Notes: generated by a model from the sequence alone, not told the origin. A DNA stretch of 37,349 bases from Staphylococcus xylosus NJ (GCF_000338275.1 NZ_ANMR01000001.1:1-37349); one strand, 5' to 3'. Shown: positions 1 to 12,138, numbered from the stretch's first letter. A program made the numbers and translations.

Positions 1-81
1 CCATGCCGAACACAGAAGTTAAGCTCTTTAGCGCCGATGGTAGTCGGACTTACGTTCCGCAAGAGTAGGACGTTGCCAGGC
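1..81 (+). rRNA. rrf: 5S ribosomal RNA, 3' part (5' end cut by window edge)
   Basis: The sequence reads as the staphylococcal 5S rRNA from the conserved CCGAACACAGAAG loop to the 3' end near TTGCCAGGC. About 34 bases of the 5' end lie outside the window; they can be inferred from the second copy at the right edge, with which this copy shares 45 identical bases. A strong terminator follows about 20 bases later, so this is the last gene of an upstream rRNA operon read on the + strand. Confidence 0.95.
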
Positions 82-103
82 AGCATTTAGGATGCGATGA
101 GCC

Positions 104-126
104 GAGACCGAGAGGTCTCTTTTTTT
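104..126 (+). terminator. rrn operon terminator
   Basis: A perfect 6-bp stem GAGACC/GGTCTC with the tetraloop GAGA is followed by seven T. It ends the rRNA transcript that includes the 5S at 1-81. Confidence 0.9.
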
Positions 127-178
127 ATGCGCTAAGAACTTAACTTCAACTGAGAGTGATTGTCGGTTTTCGACGGAG

Positions 179-200
179 TACATGAGCAAAAGCTCATGTA
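179..200. repeat. Perfect inverted repeat (hairpin) in rrn trailer
   Basis: TACATGAGC, four A, then GCTCATGTA form a perfect 9-bp stem. There is no T tract, so it is not an intrinsic terminator. A smaller hairpin GTCG/CGAC (162-174) lies just before it. The left arm recurs at 382-389 in the diverged copy of this region, where the stem is no longer perfect. Confidence 0.6.
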
Positions 201-306
201 TAAGTCCCACTAATATAGAGAAATATAATATGATAAGAGATTTACGAGTCTACCTTAATAAATTTAGAAATTAGAATTTAAAAGTGGAACTTTGCAGGCA
301 ATTGAG

Positions 307-329
307 GACCCCACAGGGTCTTTTTTTTT
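307..329 (+). terminator. Second terminator in 5S-like relic copy
   Basis: A 5-bp stem GACCC/GGGTC with loop CACA is followed by nine T. It sits in the second copy of the repeat, at the place equivalent to the rrn terminator at 104-126. The stem sequence differs but the architecture is kept. Confidence 0.8.
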
Positions 330-500
330 ATGCGCAAAAATCTTAATTTCAACTGAAAGTAATCGGTGATTTCAGAGGGGGACATGAGCAAAAGTCCATG
401 TATAACCACTATTAACTCAATAGAATGAGAGGTGATGCTTTAAAGGAAGAAATAACGAGATTTATATGAGTTTATGAGGAGTTCTTTAAATATGTTAAAA

Positions 501-506
501 TATAAT
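501..506 (+). promoter_or_regulatory. Probable -10 box for the decarboxylase/tmk transcript
   Basis: TATAAT lies 30 bases before the chosen ATG at 537, downstream of both terminators. No good -35 hexamer is seen at the right spacing. An initiation point near 513 would fit a short leader. Confidence 0.45.
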
Positions 507-536
507 GAAAATTGAAGTTTGAAAAGTGGGTGTTGT

Positions 537-2855
<2,319 letters not shown>

Positions 2856-2861
2856 AATCAT

Positions 2862-2968
2862 GGTTGCTATATATAGTGGCCTTTCAAATTACATTTCCAC
2901 TTAAGATTAAATTGTCATGAGCTTAAGTAATGTGCTTTGTAAGGTTACTATGTATAAGCAGCCTTTTT
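2862..2968 (+). terminator. Long branched-stem terminator or structured 3' RNA after darA
   Basis: GGTTGCT (2862-2868) continuing to 2883 pairs with 2941-2963, ending AGCAGCC. This gives about 22 pairs with one bulged A and four G-U pairs. A second perfect stem ACTTAAG/CTTAAGT (2899-2905 with 2922-2928) sits at the top. Five T follow, and the ribosome-binding site of holB (AAGGAG, 2974-2979) starts six bases after the T run. It should act as a terminator or attenuator between darA and holB. Confidence 0.7.
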
Positions 2969-2986
2969 ATATAAAGGAGTAACTTT

Positions 2987-3916
2987 ATGATGGATGAGTT
3001 AGAAAGACTGACAAAAGCATATCAATCAAGTAAACTGTCGCACGCTTATTTATTTGAGGGCGATGATGGACAATCCATGCAGCAAGTCGCAATTGATTTC
3101 ACGAAATTAATACTATGTGGGCAAGACAATCAATGTCAGTTAAAAGTAGAAACATTTAATCATCCAGATTTTATGTATATATCTTCCGAAGAAACTACGA
3201 TTAAAAAAGACCAAGTAGAACAATTAGTACATCATATGAATCAACTACCTATCGAAGGTGACTATAAAGTTTATATTATTGAATCTTTTGAGAAGTTAAC
3301 CGTTCAAGGTGAAAATAGTATTTTAAAATTTTTAGAAGAGCCACCTGATAATACGATAGCCATCTTATTAACAACAAAACCAGAACAAATTTTAGATACT
3401 ATTCATTCTAGATGTCAGCATGTATATTTTAAGCCAATAGATAAGTCTATCTTTATAGAAAGATTAATCGAACGCGAAATTTCGCGTCCTGTAGCAGAAT
3501 TGCTCAGTACATATACAACCCAAATTGAAACTGCAGTAGCGATAAACGAAGAGGCAGACTTGATGGCATTGCGTAAAAGTATTATAAAATGGTGCCAATT
3601 GTTGTTAACAAATCGTTCAATGGCATTGATAGCGATTGTCGATTTATTAAAACATGCTAAAAATCGTCGTTTACAGTTAGTTACATTAGCCGCAGTTAAT
3701 GGTTTCTTTGAAGATGTTATGCATGCTAAAGTAGGAATGGATGATGATATTATATATCGTGATTTGCATGAAGAAGTAAAAGTATTTTCTGAAAAATTAA
3801 CATATAATCAAATTATTTTGATGTATGATCAAATAACAGAAGCACATAAAAAATTAAACCAAAATGTTAATCCGACATTAGTATTTGAACAGATTGTGAT
3901 AAAAGGGGTGAGTTAA
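2987..3916 (+). CDS. holB: DNA polymerase III delta' subunit
   Basis: Clamp-loader subunit of about 309 residues with the AAA+ fold. The N terminus reads KLSHAYLFEGDD, and the P-loop position (GDDGQSMQQ) lacks the GKS/T signature, as expected for the non-hydrolysing delta' subunit. Also visible are the ENSILKFLEEPP motif and the arginine-finger region IHSRCQHVYF. Only two cysteines (LCGQDNQC) remain of the zinc module of other bacteria. AAGGAG is 7 bases before ATG 2987 and 10 before ATG 2990, so the start could be one codon later. The next gene begins two bases after the stop. Confidence 0.94.
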   Translation: MMDELERLTKAYQSSKLSHAYLFEGDDGQSMQQVAIDFTKLILCGQDNQCQLKVETFNHPDFMYISSEETTIKKDQVEQLVHHMNQLPIEGDYKVYIIESFEKLTVQGENSILKFLEEPPDNTIAILLTTKPEQILDTIHSRCQHVYFKPIDKSIFIERLIEREISRPVAELLSTYTTQIETAVAINEEADLMALRKSIIKWCQLLLTNRSMALIAIVDLLKHAKNRRLQLVTLAAVNGFFEDVMHAKVGMDDDIIYRDLHEEVKVFSEKLTYNQIILMYDQITEAHKKLNQNVNPTLVFEQIVIKGVS

Positions 3917-3918
3917 AC

Positions 3919-4722
3919 ATGCAAAATGTAGTAGGAATTGATTTTCAAAAATCGGGGAAAATGGAATACTATTCGCCAAAAGATTTCGATTTAAATGTAG
4001 ATGATTGGGTGGTAGTTGAGTCTAAAAGAGGATTAGAGATGGGGCGTGTAAAATATGCTCCGTTAGATGTTGCAGATGAAGATGTAACGCTACCTTTAAA
4101 AGAAATCGTCCGTCATGCAACAGATGAGGATTTAAGTCGATATGAGCAAAATGAAAAAGATGCTGAAGAGGCAATGGCATTATGCAAAAATACGATTCAA
4201 CAACAGAGTTTAGAAATGAGATTAGTAAATTGTGAATTTACATTAGATAAATCAAAAGTAATTTTTAACTTTACATCGGATGAACGCGTTGATTTTAGAA
4301 AATTAGTAAAAGTTCTAGCTCAAAAACTAAAAACACGTATTGAGTTAAGACAAATAGGTGTTAGAGATGAAGCAAAATTACTTGGTGGTATTGGACCGTG
4401 TGGACGTTCTTTATGCTGTGCTACGTTTTTAGGTGACTTTGAACCAGTATCTATAAAAATGGCAAAAGATCAAAATTTATCACTTAATCCTACTAAAATT
4501 TCAGGGGCTTGCGGTCGTTTAATGTGTTGTCTTAAATATGAAAATGACTATTATGAAGAGGCGCGTGCCCAATTACCTGATGTAGGAGAAGCTATTAAAA
4601 CGCCAGAAGGTAATGGTAAAGTAATTGGCCTAAACATCTTAGATATTTCTATGCAAGTAAAAGTGGAAGGGCTTGAACAGCCACTTGAATATAAAATGGA
4701 AGAATTAGAAACATTAAATTAG
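3919..4722 (+). CDS. ricT: RicT (YaaT), PSP1-domain Fe-S protein of the RNase Y specificity complex
   Basis: A 267-residue PSP1-domain protein. In B. subtilis, RicT works with RicA and RicF as the Y-complex, which binds iron-sulfur clusters and directs RNase Y maturation of operon mRNAs. Six cysteines are clustered as expected: GPCGRSLCC (161, 166, 167) and CGRLMCC (198, 203, 204), good candidates for cluster ligands. The start follows the holB stop by two bases and the product is translated with holB. yabA follows after a 15-base gap. Its function in this organism is inferred from Bacillus. Confidence 0.93.
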   Translation: MQNVVGIDFQKSGKMEYYSPKDFDLNVDDWVVVESKRGLEMGRVKYAPLDVADEDVTLPLKEIVRHATDEDLSRYEQNEKDAEEAMALCKNTIQQQSLEMRLVNCEFTLDKSKVIFNFTSDERVDFRKLVKVLAQKLKTRIELRQIGVRDEAKLLGGIGPCGRSLCCATFLGDFEPVSIKMAKDQNLSLNPTKISGACGRLMCCLKYENDYYEEARAQLPDVGEAIKTPEGNGKVIGLNILDISMQVKVEGLEQPLEYKMEELETLN

Positions 4723-4737
4723 GAGGCCAAAATAACA

Positions 4738-5079
4738 TTGAATCGTAGCGACATATTTGAAAAATTAGCAAATTTAGAATCAAATATTAATCAAATCAAT
4801 ACTGATATGGTTAATTTGAAAAACCTTACGGTTGAATTAATTGAAGAAAATGTCGCCTTACAAATCGAGAATGAGAATCTAAAAACATTGATAGATAAAG
4901 AAGAACAATCTAAAAATGTAGTACAAGGTAAGAAAACCCCTGTTAAACAACCACTTCGCAGTAAAGATAATTTGGCTATGCTTTATAAAGAGGGGTTCCA
5001 TATTTGTAATGGTGAATTATTTGGGAAACATAGAAAAGGCGATGATTGCTTATTCTGTCTCGAAGTATTAACTGAATAA
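4738..5079 (+). CDS. yabA: Replication initiation control protein YabA
   Basis: A 113-residue negative regulator of replication initiation that, in Bacillus, bridges DnaA and the sliding clamp DnaN. The N-terminal two thirds is a leucine/isoleucine-rich coiled coil (about 5-57) that mediates tetramer formation. A basic linker leads to a C-terminal zinc module with HIC (88-90), H98 and CLFC (104-107). The start is TTG, with a strong AGGAGG eleven bases upstream; no ATG is available nearby. It is last in the holB-ricT-yabA group, before a terminator. Confidence 0.94.
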   Translation: MNRSDIFEKLANLESNINQINTDMVNLKNLTVELIEENVALQIENENLKTLIDKEEQSKNVVQGKKTPVKQPLRSKDNLAMLYKEGFHICNGELFGKHRKGDDCLFCLEVLTE

Positions 5080-5120
5080 AAGTTGATACAGAACAAAATC
5101 AATAGTAATCATATGTAATT

Positions 5121-5179
5121 GAGGATGAGCAGTAACGATAGGCTTGATTATTAAGCATCGTTACCTTATCCTCTTTTTT
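5121..5179 (+). terminator. Strong terminator/attenuator abutting the next ribosome-binding site
   Basis: GAGGAT (5121-5126) pairs with ATCCTC (5168-5173), and GTAACGAT (5132-5139) pairs perfectly with ATCGTTAC (5157-5164). The inner GCTT/AAGC extends the stem. Six T (5174-5179) run directly into GGAGG (5180-5184), the ribosome-binding site of the following methyltransferase gene. Confidence 0.85.
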
Positions 5180-5192
5180 GGAGGTTAGAAAG

Positions 5193-5918
5193 ATGCTTTT
5201 AGAAGATGAAAGATTAGATTATTTAACAAAAGAAAACTTAAGAATTATACAAAATGATGAAGTGTTTTCTTTTTCTACAGATGCACTATTACTCGCGCAT
5301 TTTACAAAAGTTAAAAAGCAAGATACGATTATGGATTTGTGTTCAGGGAATGGAGTTATCCCTCTATTACTTTCAGATAAAGGGCAACAACATATAGATG
5401 GTATAGAGATTCAGCAACAACTAGTTGATATGGCACAAAGAAGTGTGGCATATAATCAATTAGAAGATAGAATCCACATGTATCATATGGATTTAAAGGA
5501 CACATATCACCAATTTATGCCTTCACAATATAGCCTTGTTACTTGTAATCCACCTTACTTTAAAGTCAATCAACAACATCAACATCAAAAAGATGCGCAT
5601 AAAATAGCTAGGCATGAGATAATGTGTACATTAGAAGATTGTTGTTTAGCAGCGAGACATTTATTAAAGCAAGGTGGACGTATGGTAATGGTTCATAGAG
5701 CTGAACGTCTTATGGATGTCTTAAGTTACATGAGAGCATATCAAATTGAGCCTAAAAAACTTTATTTTGTGTATAGTAAACAAGACAAAGTGGCACAAAC
5801 AATAGTCGTGGAAGGTAGAAAAAGTGGTAACCAAGGTTTAGACATACAGCCACCATTTTATATTTATAATAATGATGGCAGTTACACCGAGGAAATGAGA
5901 GAAATATATTATGGATAA
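5193..5918 (+). CDS. yabB: tRNA1(Val) A37 N6-methyltransferase family protein (YabB/TrmN6-like)
   Basis: A 241-residue class I SAM-dependent methyltransferase. It shows the SAM-binding motif DLCSGNGVIPLLL and the catalytic NPPY motif typical of N6-adenine methylases. Relatives in E. coli (YfiC/TrmN6) methylate A37 of tRNA(Val); the RNA substrate here is inferred. An in-frame TTG at 5178 overlaps the GGAGG site, so ATG 5193 (eight bases after GGAGG) is the start. The last eight bases overlap the GIY-YIG gene. A terminator lies immediately upstream, so expression needs readthrough or anti-termination, or a promoter I do not see. Confidence 0.9.
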   Translation: MLLEDERLDYLTKENLRIIQNDEVFSFSTDALLLAHFTKVKKQDTIMDLCSGNGVIPLLLSDKGQQHIDGIEIQQQLVDMAQRSVAYNQLEDRIHMYHMDLKDTYHQFMPSQYSLVTCNPPYFKVNQQHQHQKDAHKIARHEIMCTLEDCCLAARHLLKQGGRMVMVHRAERLMDVLSYMRAYQIEPKKLYFVYSKQDKVAQTIVVEGRKSGNQGLDIQPPFYIYNNDGSYTEEMREIYYG

Positions 5919-6159
5919 ACATTATATTTATATAGTTAAATGTAAAGATGGTAGTTTATATACGGGTTATGCAAAAGATGTTACACAGCGAGTAGCTAAA
6001 CATAATAATGGACAAGGCGCTAAATATACGAAAATAAGACGTCCGGTACAACTCGTTTATCAAGAAATGTTCGCTACAAAGTCTGAAGCATTGAAACGTG
6101 AGTATGAAATTAAAACATATACACGTCAACAAAAATTAGAATTAATAAGTGAGGATTAG
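5911..6159 (+). CDS. yazA: GIY-YIG domain protein (UPF0213, YazA)
   Basis: An 82-residue single-domain GIY-YIG nuclease-fold protein. It shows YIYIVKCKDGSLYTGYAKD with the YIY and GY elements, then VAKHNNGQGAKYT and an EALKREYEIK helix bearing the conserved glutamate. No extra DNA-binding domain is present. Activity of this small family is not well defined. It overlaps the end of the methyltransferase gene by eight bases and is followed after three bases by rsmI, so the three form one translational unit, in the same order as Bacillus yabB-yazA-yabC. Confidence 0.92.
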   Translation: MDKHYIYIVKCKDGSLYTGYAKDVTQRVAKHNNGQGAKYTKIRRPVQLVYQEMFATKSEALKREYEIKTYTRQQKLELISED

Positions 6160-6162
6160 GTT

Positions 6163-6996
6163 ATGTCGATATTATATTTAGTAGGAACGCCTATTGGTAA
6201 TTTGGCGGATATTACATATCGCGCTGTTGATACTTTAAAAACCGTAGATTTGATTGCATGTGAAGATACGCGAGTGACCAAAAAATTATGTGCACATTAT
6301 GAAATACAAGCACCACTCAAATCTTACCATGATCATAATAAAGAACAGCAAACAGATTATCTTATTGAACAATTGCAACAAGGTATTGAGATAGCATTAG
6401 TATCAGATGCAGGTTTGCCATTAATCAGTGACCCTGGATATGAACTTGTTGTTGCAGCTAGAGAAAACGGTATAAGAGTAGAAACTATACCCGGGCCAAA
6501 CGCAGGTTTAACTGCACTAATGGCAAGTGGATTACCTTCCTTTACTTACACGTTTTTAGGCTTTTTACCACGAAAAGACAAACAAAAACAATCATATTTG
6601 GAACAACGTATGTATGAAAATAGCACATTAATTATTTACGAGTCGCCACATCGTGTAAAAGATACAATTAAAACGATTCAAAAGGTTGATAGAGAACGTA
6701 AAGTGTCTGTAGGGAGAGAGTTGACAAAAAAATTCGAACAAATTGTTACTGACTATGTAGGAAATGTGCTAGATCGTCTTAATAACGGAAATATTCCAAC
6801 TAAAGGTGAGTTTGTAGTAATTATTGAAAGCGCAGAACCAATCGAAGATACAGCTTGGTTTGAAGACATGTCACTCAAAGCACATGTTGATTATCATATA
6901 AATCAAGGTATGAAACCGAAAGCGGCGATTAAACAGGTAGCAGAATTACGCCAAATGAAGACAAGGGAAGTTTATGACATCTATCATGAAGTTTAA
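6163..6996 (+). CDS. rsmI: 16S rRNA (cytidine(1402)-2'-O)-methyltransferase
   Basis: RsmI (YabC/YraL) 2'-O-methylates C1402 in the decoding centre of 16S rRNA. The 277-residue protein has the tetrapyrrole-methylase fold. It opens with YLVGTPIGNLADIT, followed by CEDTRVTKKL, the SDAGLPLISDPG SAM-binding loop and ETIPGPNA. It ends in a short helical RsmI-specific tail. It is the last gene of the group that begins at 5193. No obvious terminator follows; the next gene is 338 bases away. Confidence 0.95.
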   Translation: MSILYLVGTPIGNLADITYRAVDTLKTVDLIACEDTRVTKKLCAHYEIQAPLKSYHDHNKEQQTDYLIEQLQQGIEIALVSDAGLPLISDPGYELVVAARENGIRVETIPGPNAGLTALMASGLPSFTYTFLGFLPRKDKQKQSYLEQRMYENSTLIIYESPHRVKDTIKTIQKVDRERKVSVGRELTKKFEQIVTDYVGNVLDRLNNGNIPTKGEFVVIIESAEPIEDTAWFEDMSLKAHVDYHINQGMKPKAAIKQVAELRQMKTREVYDIYHEV

Positions 6997-9314
<2,318 letters not shown>

Positions 9315-9339
9315 CCACAAATTAAGGAGCGGTTAAAAG

Positions 9340-10113
9340 ATGCTAATCGATACACATGTTCATTTAAATGCAGATCAATACGACGAAGATTTAGAAGCGG
9401 TTATTGAACGTGCTAAAGAAAATGGTGTAGATCGCATGTTTGTAGTTGGTTTTGATACACCTACAGTTGAGCGTACAATGGAACTCATTGACCAATATGA
9501 ATTTATTTACGGTATCATTGGATGGCACCCTGTTGATGCGATTGATTGTACAGAAGAACGATTAGAATGGATTGAATCACTTGCGGCGCATCCTAAAGTG
9601 ATTGGTATCGGTGAAACAGGTTTGGATTATCACTGGGATAAATCACCTAAAGATATTCAGCAAGCGTTATTTAGAAAGCAAATAGCCTTGGCAAAACGTG
9701 TTAATCTGCCAATTATCATTCATAATAGAGAAGCAACTCAAGATTGTATAGATATTTTGAAAGAAGAGCATGCAGAAGATATTGGCGGTATTATGCATAG
9801 CTTTAGTGCTTCTCCTGAAATTGCGGATGATGTCATTAATAAATTGAACTTTTATGTTTCTTTAGGTGGTCCTGTAACATTTAAAAATGCGAAACAACCT
9901 AAAGAAGTTGCAAAGCATGTACCGTTTGATAGATTGTTAGTTGAAACAGATGCGCCATTTCTATCGCCACACCCTTATAGAGGTAAGCGTAATGAGCCAG
10001 CACGTGTAACACTAGTTGCTGAAGAAATTGCTGAATTACGTGGTGTGAGTTATGAAGAAGTGTGTAAACAAACAACTGAAAATGCAGAACGATTGTTTAA
10101 TTTAAAAGCATAA
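9340..10113 (+). CDS. tatD: TatD-family metal-dependent 3'-5' exonuclease/hydrolase
   Basis: A TIM-barrel amidohydrolase-fold nuclease of 257 residues. Expected metal ligands are present: DTHVH (H6, H8), GETGLDYHW (E92), IIHNR (H128), MHSFS (H153) and ETDAPFLSP (D204). Family members degrade single-stranded DNA or RNA from the 3' end; the physiological substrate here is unknown. AAGGAGCGG precedes the ATG. It lies between metG and rnmV, as yabD does in Bacillus, and is followed by a long-stem terminator. Confidence 0.93.
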   Translation: MLIDTHVHLNADQYDEDLEAVIERAKENGVDRMFVVGFDTPTVERTMELIDQYEFIYGIIGWHPVDAIDCTEERLEWIESLAAHPKVIGIGETGLDYHWDKSPKDIQQALFRKQIALAKRVNLPIIIHNREATQDCIDILKEEHAEDIGGIMHSFSASPEIADDVINKLNFYVSLGGPVTFKNAKQPKEVAKHVPFDRLLVETDAPFLSPHPYRGKRNEPARVTLVAEEIAELRGVSYEEVCKQTTENAERLFNLKA

Positions 10114-10121
10114 AATATTAC

Positions 10122-10202
10122 AAAAGGTATCGGTCTGAGATAAGGCTTAGTTGATAAAATATAGGCTAAGTAGTCATCATAATTTACGCCGATACCTTTT
10201 TT
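10122..10202 (+). terminator. Long-stem terminator between tatD and rnmV
   Basis: AAAAGGTATCGG (10122-10133) pairs perfectly with CCGATACCTTTT (10189-10200) over 12 bp, and the T run extends to 10202. A second short stem CTTAG/CTAAG (10146-10150 with 10166-10170) sits in the large loop. The start of rnmV is 45 bases downstream. Confidence 0.8.
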
Positions 10203-10246
10203 ATTTTTATCTAAACCGAAGTGAGTAATGAAAGGTGTAACAATAA

Positions 10247-10798
10247 ATGAAGATAAATGAATTTATTGTAGTTGAAGGTAGAGACGATACAGAACGAGTA
10301 AAAAGAGCGGTTGAATGTGATACGATTGAGACAAATGGTAGTGCTATCAATCAGGCAACTTTAGAGGTTATTGCACGGGCATTTGAAACTAGAGGGGTCA
10401 TTGTACTTACTGATCCAGATTTCCCAGGTGATAAAATAAGGAATACAATTCAAAAATACATTCCGGGTGTTAAACATGCCTATATTGACCGCGATAAGGC
10501 TAAAAACAAACGCGGAAAAATAGGTGTAGAACATGCTAATATTGATGATATTAAAGAAGCATTGATGAATGTAAGTACGCCTTTTGAAGAAGGGCACGAA
10601 TCAATAAGTAAAGACGTGTTGATTGATTTAGGCTTGCTCGTTGGTAAAGATGCACGTAAAAAAAGGGAACTGTTAGGCCGTAAATTGCATATTGGTCATT
10701 CTAATGGTAAACAGTTGTTGAATAAACTAAATGCATTTGGTTATACAGAAACAGATGTTAGAAATGCATTAAGTGATAATGAGGGAAGTGAAAGTTAA
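10247..10798 (+). CDS. rnmV: Ribonuclease M5
   Basis: RNase M5 performs the final maturation of 5S rRNA from its precursor, working with ribosomal protein L18. The 183-residue protein has the TOPRIM domain: VVEGRDDTERV near the N terminus with the catalytic glutamate, and LTDPDFPGDKIR with the paired acidic residues. A basic C-terminal half (KKRELLGRKLHIGHSNGKQ) probably contacts RNA. GAAAGGTG precedes the ATG. The stop is immediately followed by the rsmA start, so the two are co-translated, as in Bacillus. Confidence 0.96.
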   Translation: MKINEFIVVEGRDDTERVKRAVECDTIETNGSAINQATLEVIARAFETRGVIVLTDPDFPGDKIRNTIQKYIPGVKHAYIDRDKAKNKRGKIGVEHANIDDIKEALMNVSTPFEEGHESISKDVLIDLGLLVGKDARKKRELLGRKLHIGHSNGKQLLNKLNAFGYTETDVRNALSDNEGSES

Positions 10799-11689
10799 AT
10801 GGAATATAAAGATATTGCAACACCAACGCGAACCAAAGCATTACTTAATCAGTATGGATTTAATTTCAAAAAGAGTTTGGGACAGAATTTTTTAATTGAT
10901 GTGAATATTATTCATAATATCATTGAGGCCAGTGATATTGATGCGCATACAGGCATAATAGAAATAGGACCTGGTATGGGTTCATTAACGGAACAATTGG
11001 CTAAAAATGCTAAAAAAGTGGTTGCCTTTGAAATTGATCAACGTCTAATGCCTGTACTTGAAGATACAATGGGACCATATGATAATGTGACTATAATAAA
11101 TGAGGATATACTTAAAGCAGATATTGCGCATTATGTTGCTGAACATTTTTCTGAATGTAAGAAAATAATGGTAGTAGCTAACTTACCATATTACATTACA
11201 ACACCTATTTTATTAAATTTAATGCAACAATCATTACCAATTGATGGTTATGTAGTTATGATGCAAAAAGAAGTAGGAGAACGTCTTAATGCACAAGTCG
11301 GCACAAAAGCGTATGGTTCATTATCAATTGTGGCACAATATTATACAGAAACGAGTAAAGTGCTAACTGTACCTAAAGCTGTATTCTTACCACCACCGAA
11401 TGTAGATTCTATTGTAGTTAAATTAATGAAGCGCGACACACCGATTGTTACTGTAGATGATGAAGATAAATTTTTCAAAATGACAAAAGGAGCGTTTGGT
11501 CAAAGACGTAAGACAATTAATAATAATTATCAAAGTTTATTTGTAAATGGCAAAGCTAATAAACAAATGATACTCGATTGGTTAGAAGCCAGTGATATAG
11601 ATCCGAGAAGGCGAGGAGAAACGCTTTCAATAAAAGAATTTGCACATTTATACAATGAATTGAAAAATTTCCCAGAATTAGAATTTTAA
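10799..11689 (+). CDS. rsmA: 16S rRNA dimethyladenosine transferase (KsgA)
   Basis: Dimethylates A1518 and A1519 in helix 45 of 16S rRNA late in 30S assembly. Loss confers kasugamycin resistance in other bacteria. The 296-residue protein has [11 protein letters not shown] at the N terminus, the SAM motif [10 protein letters not shown] (55-64), catalytic NLPY (128-131) and a C-terminal helical domain with [10 protein letters not shown]. Its ATG directly follows the rnmV stop; GAGGGAAG inside the end of rnmV serves as ribosome-binding site. The veg promoters begin five bases after its stop. Confidence 0.96.
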   Translation: MEYKDIATPTRTKALLNQYGFNFKKSLGQNFLIDVNIIHNIIEASDIDAHTGIIEIGPGMGSLTEQLAKNAKKVVAFEIDQRLMPVLEDTMGPYDNVTIINEDILKADIAHYVAEHFSECKKIMVVANLPYYITTPILLNLMQQSLPIDGYVVMMQKEVGERLNAQVGTKAYGSLSIVAQYYTETSKVLTVPKAVFLPPPNVDSIVVKLMKRDTPIVTVDDEDKFFKMTKGAFGQRRKTINNNYQSLFVNGKANKQMILDWLEASDIDPRRRGETLSIKEFAHLYNELKNFPELEF

Positions 11690-11693
11690 ATTA

Positions 11694-11722
11694 TTGACAA
11701 GTGCGCTTTACCTTGCTAAAAT
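11694..11722 (+). promoter_or_regulatory. veg promoter, upstream of two
   Basis: A consensus -35 TTGACA (11694-11699), a 17-base spacer and TAAAAT (11717-11722). It starts just after the rsmA stop codon. Confidence 0.75.
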
Positions 11723-11733
11723 TGAGATTTTAT

Positions 11734-11763
11734 TTGACAAAAACCCTCAAAATGTGTTATTAT
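11734..11763 (+). promoter_or_regulatory. veg promoter, proximal
   Basis: TTGACA (11734-11739), an 18-base spacer and TATTAT (11758-11763) with an extended TGn element. It lies 40 bases downstream of the other promoter and gives a short leader carrying GAGGTGGAG. Bacillus veg is also known to have two promoters. Confidence 0.85.
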
Positions 11764-11788
11764 ACAACTTGTAGCGAGGTGGAGCAAT

Positions 11789-12052
11789 ATGCCAAAATCT
11801 ATTGGAGACATCAAAAATTCACTTGATTGTCAATTAGGGAACAGAATTGTACTTAAAGCGAATGGTGGACGTAAAAAAACAATTGAACGTAGTGGTGTTT
11901 TAAAAGAGACATACCCTTCTGTTTTTATTGTTGAACTAGATCAAGAGATTTATAATTTTGAACGTGTATCCTATACATACACTGATGTTTTAACTGAAAA
12001 CGTACAAGTTTCTTTTGAAGGTGATAATCATCAAGAAGCAATTGCACACTAA
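11789..12052 (+). CDS. veg: Veg protein
   Basis: An 87-residue member of the Veg (DUF1021) family, a small beta-rich protein. In Bacillus it is abundantly expressed and has been linked to biofilm formation through an effect on SinR; the biochemical role is unresolved. The family block [20 protein letters not shown] is present, followed by [27 protein letters not shown]. It forms its own transcription unit with two strong upstream promoters and a terminator at 12139-12175. Confidence 0.93.
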   Translation: MPKSIGDIKNSLDCQLGNRIVLKANGGRKKTIERSGVLKETYPSVFIVELDQEIYNFERVSYTYTDVLTENVQVSFEGDNHQEAIAH

Positions 12053-12138
12053 AATAAAATAAATTTAAATTAAATTGGGCACATGATGATGCCTTACATT
12101 TCAATTTAAATGTTAATATGAGAACGAATTTAAATGAT

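Larger units (their letters stand above)
73..475. repeat. Imperfect tandem repeat of 5S 3' end, terminator and trailer; fills the 5S-decarboxylase gap
   Basis: Two diverged copies of about 190 bases occupy the 455-base gap before the first gene. Shared landmarks in order are: TTGCCAGGCA (73) and TTGCAGGCA (292); a short hairpin with T tract (104 and 307); ATGCGC directly after the T tract (127 and 330); an AACTTCAACTGAGAGT-like stretch; ACATGAGCAAAAG (180 and 382); and GAGATTTA (237 and 457). The offset is 202-220 bases, with small indels. The second copy begins with what looks like a degraded 5S 3' end. I infer that a second tandem 5S gene was lost here. Confidence 0.65.

Noticed and set aside
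28..210. 60-codon reverse-strand ORF over the 5S end
   Set aside because: It is antisense to rRNA and its terminator and has no ribosome-binding site.
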